From Streptosporangiaceae bacterium (GTDB lineage: Bacteria > Actinomycetota > Actinomycetes > Streptosporangiales > Streptosporangiaceae): a stretch of 6,842 nucleotides of DNA. Positions 1 through 3,739 of this stretch are shown here, in pieces. Numbering within the stretch: position 1 is the first letter of the stretch; each line of letters starts with the position of its first letter. The notes below the pieces were generated by a model. That model had not been told where the DNA came from and did no database searches. It saw nothing but the letters and a program-made list of their open reading frames with translations. The stretch spans positions 1 to 6,842 of the forward strand of contig JASIJN010000273.1 in the NCBI GenBank assembly GCA_030050125.1, given 5' to 3'. The translations under genes were made by a program, and so were the position numbers.

Positions 1-198
1 CCGCGCTCATTCCGGCAGCACGCAAGATGGACGCAAGCGTGCCCGGCCGTACCTCGTCATGAAACGGGATGATCACCGTATTCGAGCCGCGGCGTAACTT
101 GCAGTGGCTCCCCTGGTGCTGATGACCTTGAAGCCGTCTTTTTCCAGAGCCCGGACGATACGGGCGCCCGAGGCGACCGGCAGCCGCTTGGGGCTCAC
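1..198 (-). pseudogene. hicA: HicA-type mRNA interferase toxin, frameshifted and cut by the window edge
   Basis: HicA toxins are small double-stranded-RNA-binding-fold ribonucleases that cleave mRNA and are neutralised by HicB. Reading from a GTG at 198 gives [20 protein letters not shown], then DGFKVISTRG. The frame then leaves the family pattern and stops at a TGA at 73-75, giving only 41 codons. Inserting one base in the G run (CCCC on the plus strand, 110-113) restores the family: SHCKLRRGSNTVIIPFHDE, then VRPGTLASILRAAGMS, running off base 1. This includes the Gly-Ser-His motif that carries the catalytic His of HicA. The start overlaps the hicB stop (GTGA), the usual arrangement of a hicBA pair. 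Either the toxin is inactivated or the missing base in a homopolymer is a sequencing error. Family identity is secure; the broken state depends on one base. Confidence 0.85.
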
Positions 199-410
199 GC
201 AGACAACCGGATCTCGATCGGTGCGACGATAGGTTCCCGCGTGTCGGGCGCAGGCTCGTCCTCGAAATACAGCTCCAGCGCCTCACGCAGGTTGGCCAGG
301 GCCTCATCGATGGAACGCCCTTGGCTGGCCACCTCGACATCAAGGCAACGCGCCACGTACCAGTCCCCATCCGGGGTCACGGTAGCGGTCAGCCTGACGA
401 TGCGGTCCAT
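195..410 (-). CDS. hicB: HicB-family antitoxin, short single-domain form
   Basis: This 71-residue protein matches the HicB antitoxin N-terminal domain (partial RNase H fold), which binds and blocks HicA. The pattern is clear: [18 protein letters not shown] at about residues 14-31, then [19 protein letters not shown] at 33-51, followed by a short Pro/Glu-rich tail. Many HicB proteins carry an extra C-terminal helix-turn-helix or ribbon-helix-helix domain; this one ends before that point, so it probably cannot bind DNA alone. The ATG at 408-410 has no Shine-Dalgarno sequence, because an inverted-repeat arm touches it, so a leaderless transcript is likely. Its stop overlaps the GTG of the frameshifted hicA. 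If hicA is truly broken, this is an antitoxin retained without its partner. Confidence 0.88.
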   Translation of the reverse strand: MDRIVRLTATVTPDGDWYVARCLDVEVASQGRSIDEALANLREALELYFEDEPAPDTREPIVAPIEIRLSA

Positions 411-435
411 GGGCTGAGCCTACTCGGCTCAGCCC
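411..435 (-). promoter_or_regulatory. Perfect inverted repeat abutting the hicB start; possible operator over a leaderless promoter
   Basis: The arms GGGCTGAGCC (411-420) and GGCTCAGCCC (426-435) are perfect 10-bp inverted repeats around TACTC. On the minus strand TAGGCT (422-417) fits the actinobacterial TANNNT -10 pattern and lies 6 nt before the hicB ATG, the spacing expected of a leaderless transcript. I see no good -35 box. A palindrome over the -10 region is a plausible operator for toxin-antitoxin autoregulation, but this short HicB seems to lack a DNA-binding domain, so the binder may be another protein. No T-run follows on the minus strand, and only TTAGT follows on the plus strand, so a terminator is less likely. 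Confidence 0.5.
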
Positions 436-455
436 TTAGTCCGGCGACCCCGATC

Positions 456-533
456 GGGCAGGACACGCCGGTGCCGTGGTCGGGGCAATAGCCGTAGGGG
501 TTCTTGGTGTCGGCCAGGTACTGCTGGTGGTAG
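456..533 (-). pseudogene. Detached 3'-end fragment of a second msrA copy
   Basis: The minus-strand translation gives [20 protein letters not shown] followed by TGVSCP, identical in protein to the end of the intact MsrA encoded at 1908-2567. It carries both C-terminal recycling cysteines. Nothing of MsrA upstream of this block remains, and the similarity stops abruptly at 533/534. Downstream, a few in-frame residues (IGVA) still resemble the family end, but the original stop is not recognisable and the frame runs on through the hicB leader. It has no start and cannot make a working enzyme. It is a remnant of an msrA allele, not a fresh copy, because its nucleotide differences from the intact gene are all silent. 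Confidence 0.88.
456..533 (+). repeat. Direct repeat, copy 1 (msrA 3' end)
   Basis: This matches 1936-2013 in the same orientation with an exact offset of 1480. By eye 74 of 78 bases agree; the mismatches are at 470, 473, 488 and 503, each a silent third-position change in the msrA frame (Gly, Thr, Tyr, Lys codons). Identity falls to about half in the next 15 bases to the left (441-455) and is lost to the right of 533. The copies flank the 1.4 kb segment that holds the NYN-nuclease and winged-helix genes. Confidence 0.92.
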
Positions 534-545
534 GGGGACCCGTCA

Positions 546-595
546 GACCTCGGCAGTGGCGGCCGAGATGCTCCAGAGCCTAACTAGCCGAGGTC
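546..595 (-). terminator. Inverted repeats just past the NYN gene stop; weak terminator candidate
   Basis: GACCTCGGC (546-554) and GCCGAGGTC (587-595) form a perfect 9-bp inverted repeat with a 32-nt loop, starting 12 nt beyond the NYN gene stop codon. A competing hairpin uses CTCGGC (549-554) with GCCGAG (562-567). No T-run follows on the minus strand. It could end the NYN transcript, or mark the edge of the inserted segment, which begins at 534. Confidence 0.3.
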
Positions 596-606
596 GACGC
601 CCAAGG

Positions 607-1224
607 TCATCGCCACTTGCCAGGCCGCTTGTAAATTTGACCTGTAGCCTGATCACCGACCGTGTCGGGCAGCAGTGAGTTGCGCAGATCAACTGCGGCA
701 ACGGTGAAAGCGCCCGGGATGAGCGAGCGGATCTCGAACGAACTGCGGCGCGGCGGGAACACCGTGATCATCCCTCGCCGCGGGTTTAGGGATCGGGCAG
801 TCCGAATAGCCGGGCACAGATCGCTATCGGCAGAGACGATTAGCGCAAGGTCAGATGCTCCCGCTGCCGCGTCGGCAACGATAGAGACCGCGATGTTGAC
901 GTCGGTCTCCTTCTCTTCGTAGGAAGTCCAGTTGCTGCCGCACTGACGGCACGAGATGTTCTTGCTCTGGTACCGGCCAAGAACAACCTGAACAAGCCCG
1001 CCGCTGTGAACGCTGAGCGCATCAAGGTAGGTTCGCTGCCGAGCGAGGGCTCGCTGATCATCTCGAACCATCGCGGTGAAGTAACGGATCACTACCAGCT
1101 GGTCGCGGGGCCGGATCCGCTGAACCAGGCGCTCAAGGTCGAGCCACAGGTACCGCCGACGGTACTTGTCGTGGAGCCCATGGTAGAGATTGAACCCGTC
1201 TACGTAGGCGATGACGGTGGCCAT
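607..1224 (-). CDS. NYN (PIN-like) domain protein, LabA/DUF88 type; putative ribonuclease
   Basis: The 205-residue protein has the layout of a NYN domain, the PIN-like metal-dependent nuclease fold. It has VDGFNLYHG near the N-terminus (Asp9), EEKETDVNIAVSIVADA in the middle (Asp108) and LIVSADSDLCPAI (Asp132, Asp134), the acidic residues that would hold the metal. The FPPRRSS stretch (about 156-162) and the tail with LLPD and RPGKW also fit this family as I know it. A CRQCG pair (Cys92, Cys95) just before the acidic motif could bind metal, though only two cysteines sit there. The ATG at 1222-1224 follows a good AGGGAG site 4 nt upstream. RNA cleavage is inferred from the fold; target unknown. 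The third codon positions hold many GTT, CTT, CGA and GAT codons, unlike the transporter operon, which suggests a separate origin. It lies downstream of, and codirectional with, the winged-helix gene. Confidence 0.87.
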   Translation of the reverse strand: MATVIAYVDGFNLYHGLHDKYRRRYLWLDLERLVQRIRPRDQLVVIRYFTAMVRDDQRALARQRTYLDALSVHSGGLVQVVLGRYQSKNISCRQCGSNWTSYEEKETDVNIAVSIVADAAAGASDLALIVSADSDLCPAIRTARSLNPRRGMITVFPPRRSSFEIRSLIPGAFTVAAVDLRNSLLPDTVGDQATGQIYKRPGKWR

Positions 1225-1277
1225 GACGCTCCCTGGAACATACTTTGACTGGCTCTGGTTATACTGACCACAACCCC

Positions 1278-1324
1278 GCCGGTCCTCGGACCGGCCTGAC
1301 GGCCCCGCAAGGGGCCGTCGTTTT
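1278..1324 (+). terminator. Tandem hairpins with T-tract, plus-strand terminator without an upstream gene
   Basis: The second hairpin pairs GACGGCCCC (1298-1306) with GGGGCCGTC (1311-1319) through a GCAA tetraloop and is followed by GTTTTAT, a textbook intrinsic terminator on the plus strand. Just before it GCCGGTCC (1278-1285) pairs with GGACCGGC (1288-1295). On the minus strand, the direction of all genes here, no T-run follows. No credible plus-strand gene ends upstream. It lies in the 134-nt gap between the winged-helix and NYN genes, so it may be left over from a lost gene, or serve a plus-strand or antisense RNA. Confidence 0.7.
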
Positions 1325-1337
1325 ATCTACCGGTGCT

Positions 1338-1352
1338 CCGTACTACGTACGG
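1338..1352. repeat. Short palindrome after the winged-helix gene stop
   Basis: CCGTAC (1338-1343) and GTACGG (1347-1352) are perfect 6-bp arms around TAC, extendable by a C-G and a T-G pair on the outside. It begins 6 nt past the stop codon of the minus-strand gene at 1359-1715. Without a T-run it is a weak terminator or possibly a binding site. Confidence 0.35.
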
Positions 1353-1358
1353 GGATCA

Positions 1359-1715
1359 TCACGAGCCGCGGTATGGAAGCGTCAACCTCCAACGCTGCGG
1401 GCTGACGGCAGGAATCAGCTCGGCGACTCCTCGCTTCTGCATCGCTGCAAGCGCCGTCCGGATGTTGGGCTCATCGCCGCGATCAAGATGCTGTGCGATC
1501 TGACGAGGAGAAACGCCCATCTCACTCCTCATCCCTGGCACGTCGGCTACCTGTCGCTGCAACGAGCCAAGATTCGCGTCATCGAGCGACCGTGTCCCGG
1601 CTTGGCTCGACAATCCAACCTCAAGATCCTGAGCCAGATCGAGCGCAGCGACGCCCAGAGCTCGGAAGAACCGGGCATATGCCATGTCAGTAGGCGACGG
1701 GCCCCTCTTGTCCAC
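1359..1715 (-). CDS. Small protein with C-terminal winged-helix-like DNA-binding segment
   Basis: I do not recognise the family. Counted from the GTG, the product is 118 residues. The N-terminal half is mostly helical (AYARFFRALGVAALDLAQDL, about 12-31). The C-terminal half reads GVSPRQIAQHLDRGDE, then NIRTALAAMQKRGVAELI and a RWRLTLPYR end. This looks like helix-turn-helix plus wing: a short IAQHL helix, a turn, a recognition-like helix, then a strand with RWRL. The start was chosen from the promoter: TTGACA-N18-TACGAT places transcription start at about the GTG at 1713-1715, as a leaderless message. The in-frame ATG at 1736 lies upstream of the -10 box and lacks a ribosome site; an ATG at 1685 (MAYARFF) is the other option. 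It is codirectional with the NYN gene downstream, so a regulator or partner of it is possible but unproven. Confidence 0.62.
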   Translation of the reverse strand: MDKRGPSPTDMAYARFFRALGVAALDLAQDLEVGLSSQAGTRSLDDANLGSLQRQVADVPGMRSEMGVSPRQIAQHLDRGDEPNIRTALAAMQKRGVAELIPAVSPQRWRLTLPYRGS

Positions 1716-1723
1716 GGCAGATG

Positions 1724-1753
1724 ATCGTATCTGCATAATGTTAAGACTGTCAA
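1724..1753 (-). promoter_or_regulatory. Vegetative-type promoter for the winged-helix gene
   Basis: On the minus strand a perfect TTGACA (1753-1748) is followed after 18 nt by TACGAT (1729-1724), which fits the TANNNT -10 pattern. Transcription would begin about 6-8 nt on, at or next to the GTG at 1715. It sits in a local AT-rich block (1737-1770) that stands out from the surrounding DNA. Confidence 0.6.
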
Positions 1754-1907
1754 AAATTTATGGACACTCATGTTCTGATCAGCCTGCCGCGTCACGCCCG
1801 CCGCTCCTGAACCAGCGCACATGCGAGAGGCGGGCCGCAAGGCTGCGTCCTGCAACCCTGAGACCCGCCGCACTCACTCACTGCTTGCGGCAGACGCCTT
1901 CGGGCCC
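1737..1907. other. Intergenic region between msrA stop and the winged-helix gene
   Basis: Besides the promoter it contains two inverted repeats that could fold after the msrA stop. GCCGCA (1867-1872) pairs with TGCGGC (1886-1891), its loop holding three tandem CACT units (1871-1882). GCCCGCC (1796-1802) pairs with GGCGGGC (1829-1835) across a 26-nt loop. Neither has a T-run on the minus strand, so termination of msrA here is only a guess. Confidence 0.35.
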
Positions 1908-2567
1908 CTAGCCCTCAGCGCGCGCCACGCCCACTGGGCAGGACACGCCCGTCCCGTGGTCGGGGCAGTAGCCGTAGGGGTTTTTGGTGTCGGCCAGGTA
2001 CTGCTGGTGGTAGTCCTCAGCGAAGTAGAACTCCGACGCCGGGACCACCTCGGTGGTGATCTCGGCGTAACCGGCCTCGGCCAGCCGCCTGGCGTAGGCG
2101 GCCAGGGACTCCTCGGCCTGCGCCTTCTGCTCGGGCGAGTTGTAGAAGATGGCCGAGCGGTACTGGGTACCGTGGTCGTTGCCCTGCCGCATGCCCTGGG
2201 TCGGGTCGTGCGCCTCCCAGAACGCCTTCAGCAGGTCCTGGTAAGAGATCCGCTTCGGGTCGAAGACCACGCGGACCGCCTCGGCGTGCCCGGTCCGGCC
2301 GCTGCAGACCTCCTCGTAGGTCGGGTTCGGCGTGAAGCCGCCCTCGTAGCCCACCGCGGTCGTCACCACGCCAGGCATCTGCCAGAACAGCTTCTCGGCG
2401 CCCCAGAAGCAGTCGAGCGCGAACTCGGCGACCTGCGTGCCCTCGGGGTATGGCGGCCGCAGAGGAGCGTCGAGCACTTCGTGACGCGCGGGCACCGGCA
2501 TCGGCTGGGACCGGCCGGGCAGCGCCTCCTCCGCACCCACCATGCGGGTCTTCTGGAAACCGAACAT
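1908..2567 (-). CDS. msrA: Peptide methionine sulfoxide reductase MsrA
   Basis: MsrA reduces methionine-S-sulfoxide in proteins and free Met(O) in the cytoplasm, with thioredoxin as reductant. The 219-residue product carries the catalytic motif as DCFWGAEK with Cys53, then [22 protein letters not shown] (about 73-94) and [20 protein letters not shown], all typical of the family. The C-terminal block [12 protein letters not shown] supplies two recycling cysteines (Cys201, Cys210). The N-terminal extension before residue 45 resembles the streptomycete form as I remember it. The residue before the catalytic Cys is Asp where most MsrA have Gly (GCFWG). The ATG at 2565-2567 follows a strong AGGAGG site 5 nt upstream. 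The last 100 bp or so belong to the direct repeat shared with 456-533. A nested palindrome lies in the leader. The gene diverges from the transporter operon. Confidence 0.96.
   Translation of the reverse strand: MFGFQKTRMVGAEEALPGRSQPMPVPARHEVLDAPLRPPYPEGTQVAEFALDCFWGAEKLFWQMPGVVTTAVGYEGGFTPNPTYEEVCSGRTGHAEAVRVVFDPKRISYQDLLKAFWEAHDPTQGMRQGNDHGTQYRSAIFYNSPEQKAQAEESLAAYARRLAEAGYAEITTEVVPASEFYFAEDYHQQYLADTKNPYGYCPDHGTGVSCPVGVARAEG
1936..2013 (+). repeat. Direct repeat, copy 2 (inside the 3' end of intact msrA)
   Basis: This is the partner of 456-533. Here it is part of the intact msrA reading frame and encodes [10 protein letters not shown] through the second recycling cysteine. The intact gene continues to the right (its 5' side), while the intervening segment begins to the left, past the stop codon at 1908-1910. 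Confidence 0.92.
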
Positions 2568-2572
2568 TGCCG

Positions 2573-2577
2573 CCTCC
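2573..2577 (-). promoter_or_regulatory. Strong Shine-Dalgarno site of msrA
   Basis: GGAGG on the minus strand, 5 nt before the ATG at 2565-2567, in the context TAGGAGG. It fixes the msrA start. Confidence 0.85.
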
Positions 2578-2592
2578 TAACGTGAAACCGGT

Positions 2593-2629
2593 CTGGCGCG
2601 AACACCGCCAGGGGCGGTGAGTGCGCCAG
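2593..2629. promoter_or_regulatory. Nested palindrome in the msrA leader
   Basis: Two sets of perfect 7-bp arms share one centre. CTGGCGC (2593-2599) pairs with GCGCCAG (2623-2629). CACCGCC (2603-2609) pairs with GGCGGTG (2613-2619). The spacing is symmetrical: 3 nt between the outer and inner arms on each side and a 3-nt centre (2610-2612). It ends 25 nt before the msrA ATG. It could be an operator for a dimeric regulator with two half-site pairs, or a hairpin in the 5' untranslated region. No T-run follows on the minus strand, so it is not a normal terminator. Confidence 0.6.
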
Positions 2630-2792
2630 GTCCCAGTCAAGCCGATCCGTTCCCAAGGAAGCGAACCGGGTTCTGAGCCACGGAATTCCCGGCGCCGTTG
2701 GTTCCGATAAACCAATAAAAGTGGCATCTCGGGTTATGGCGGTGGCAAGGGCTGACGATCGCGGCCAGCGCCGTCTTACCGGGCGGCGCCGG

Positions 2793-2844
2793 GGGCGGGA
2801 GGTGGCTGGCAGCCGCGCCGCGGGCGGGAGGTCGCTGGCAGCCG
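2793..2844 (+). repeat. Two-copy direct repeat, 29-bp period
   Basis: A 23-bp unit at 2793-2815 beginning GGGCGGGAGGT recurs at 2822-2844 with one mismatch (G2804 to C2833). Part of it, GGTGGCTGGCAG (2801-2812), occurs again at 2937-2948. The core GGCTGGCAGCC is itself an odd palindrome. It is probably a local slippage or tandem-duplication product; two copies are too few to call an array. Confidence 0.6.
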
Positions 2845-3101
2845 GCCCCCAGGGGCGCGAGAAGCCCGGCAGCCGGCAGCACCACGGGGCGCCAGGTGCC
2901 TCGCAGCCAGCACCAGGAAGCTGTCCAGTACGCCCGGGTGGCTGGCAGTCCACGTCCGGATCGGCTGCGGGTTGTGGCTGGCTCGATGTCCTCGGCGGCC
3001 GCTCACGGCTTCGGCTGGGTTCTCCGGGCAATGGCTCTAGCGCCTGTGGTCCCCTGGTGATGCCCACGCGATATAGGCCGCTCGCGATGGCTATCGAACC
3101 G

Positions 3102-3137
3102 GACGTCGCCGGACACTACCCGGCGAGGCCGTCTTTT
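3102..3137 (+). terminator. Terminator-like hairpin with T4, no gene ending before it
   Basis: TCGCCGG (3106-3112) pairs with CCGGCGA (3120-3126) across a 7-nt loop. The stem is extended by GACG (3102-3105) with CGTC (3130-3133) after a 3-nt bulge (GGC, 3127-3129), and TTTT follows at 3134-3137. It points along the plus strand some 600 bp before the transporter operon. It may end a short non-coding transcript or an early leader of the operon, or be a chance stem in GC-rich DNA. Confidence 0.38.
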
Positions 3138-3211
3138 CTGCCCCCGAACCGGAAAGCGTGCGCGAGCGCAGGTTATCGGCTCTGGCCTGGACGGCCCGGT
3201 TGACCAGGACG

Positions 3212-3231
3212 AATCGGCGAACCGGCCGATT
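3212..3231. repeat. Inverted repeat in the spacer
   Basis: AATCGGC (3212-3218) and GCCGATT (3225-3231) are perfect 7-bp arms around GAACCG. This is a candidate binding site for a dimeric regulator, with no other support. Confidence 0.35.
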
Positions 3232-3373
3232 GGCGCGATGTTCGCTACTCGATTCAGGCCCGGCAACCCCGCGCAGGCTGGCACCATGCTCCTGACCGGT
3301 GGCAACAGTTACATAACGGCGGTTGACTGCGCACGGACGGCCATGGTGCCATGCTGTTCAAGTTCTGCACGCA

Positions 3374-3390
3374 TGTTCGCAGAGCGAACA
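3374..3390. promoter_or_regulatory. Operator-like palindrome TGTTCGC-N3-GCGAACA
   Basis: Perfect 7-bp arms (3374-3380 and 3384-3390) surround AGA, about 350 bp before the substrate-binding-protein gene. The half-sites are in the opposite order to an actinobacterial LexA box (GAAC-N4-GTTC), so this is not an SOS box. A dimeric repressor site is possible. Confidence 0.4.
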
Positions 3391-3434
3391 GGACCACCTG
3401 TCCGCCGGCGCCGCGGCCGGACGGCCCCCGTGCG

Positions 3435-3444
3435 GTAGCGCTAC
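3435..3444. repeat. Ten-bp perfect palindrome
   Basis: GTAGCGCTAC is fully self-complementary and lies between the 3374-3390 palindrome and the operon start. It is short enough to occur by chance. Confidence 0.25.
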
Positions 3445-3722
3445 ACCAGCACGTTTCACCGAGCGAGCAGCAGTCAACCATGCGAAAAGTCATAAGAGCC
3501 GCACATCAGGCATTCCGCGCCGAGTTCGGGGCTTGTCACAAGTCCACGCCCTCGCTGCGCTTGCCAGTGGGGCTCAATAAATGAAAAGGCGTTCTCACAT
3601 CACCGGGAAAATGCTGCTGCGCCGGAATTCGGGCGATGTTGGCGCCGGCCTGCTACCTCCGGCAAGGGAGGCTAGCGGCGTCCCCTGACAGGCGGTCTCG
3701 CGTCCTTCGACGCCGACCTCGT

Positions 3723-3728
3723 AAGGAG
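3723..3728 (+). promoter_or_regulatory. Shine-Dalgarno site of the operon's first gene
   Basis: AAGGAG lies 11 nt before the ATG at 3740, rather far but with no nearer in-frame start. It supports ATG 3740 as the start and argues against a leaderless transcript. Confidence 0.65.
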
Positions 3729-3739
3729 ATCGATTACGG

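Larger units (their letters stand above)
2568..3739. other. Gene-free spacer of 1.17 kb between divergent msrA and the transporter operon
   Basis: I find no convincing gene here. Open frames on both strands are low-complexity Arg/Gly/Ala/Pro-rich, lack recognisable motifs and usable ribosome sites, and look like by-products of GC-rich DNA. The stretch does hold structured elements: the nested palindrome near msrA, a 29-bp-period repeat pair at 2793-2844, a terminator-like hairpin at 3102-3137, and inverted repeats at 3212-3231, 3374-3390 and 3435-3444. The last part (3300-3600) is less GC-rich. I could not identify a clear -35/-10 pair for the operon. Decayed genes or an unrecognised small RNA are possible. 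Confidence 0.6.

Noticed and set aside
662..922. Plus-strand frame containing NELRRGGNTVIIPRRG, strikingly like the HicA motif LRRGSNTVIIP at the left end of the window
   Set aside because: It is antisense to the NYN gene, exactly opposite its conserved PRRG and FPPRRSS region, whose own strand has the better start, ribosome site and family motifs. The rest of the frame has no HicA-like fold. I treat the match as chance, though a remarkable one.
1245..1265. TTGACT and TATACT as a plus-strand promoter
   Set aside because: Only 9 nt separate them; 16-18 is needed. Both hexamers look right but the spacing rules it out.
1240..1330. tRNA gene or tRNA 3' end as an attachment site near the tandem hairpins
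   Set aside because: No T-arm pattern, no cloverleaf and no CCA-type end could be placed; the stems are a terminator.
1245..1724. Plus-strand open frame of 159 codons
   Set aside because: It spans the terminator hairpins and lies opposite the winged-helix gene; no motif and no ribosome site.
1821..2585. Plus-strand open frame of 254 codons opposite msrA
   Set aside because: It is the mirror of msrA, which has full family conservation on the other strand.
2637..2885. Minus-strand frame with a GKTALAA stretch that resembles part of a P-loop
   Set aside because: The Gly-rich loop before GKT is absent (APPGKT) and nothing after it fits an ATPase; too little to call even a pseudogene.
2793..2948. 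CRISPR array
   Set aside because: Only two full repeat units with a 6-bp gap; no spacers of usual length and no cas genes.
2721..3203. Plus-strand open frame of 160 codons in the spacer
   Set aside because: Arg/Gly/Ala/Ser-rich, no domain, no Shine-Dalgarno site, interrupted in character by the 29-bp repeats and a terminator-like hairpin.
3374..3390. SOS (LexA) box
   Set aside because: The half-sites are in reverse order (GTTCGC then GCGAAC); a LexA box needs GAAC-N4-GTTC.
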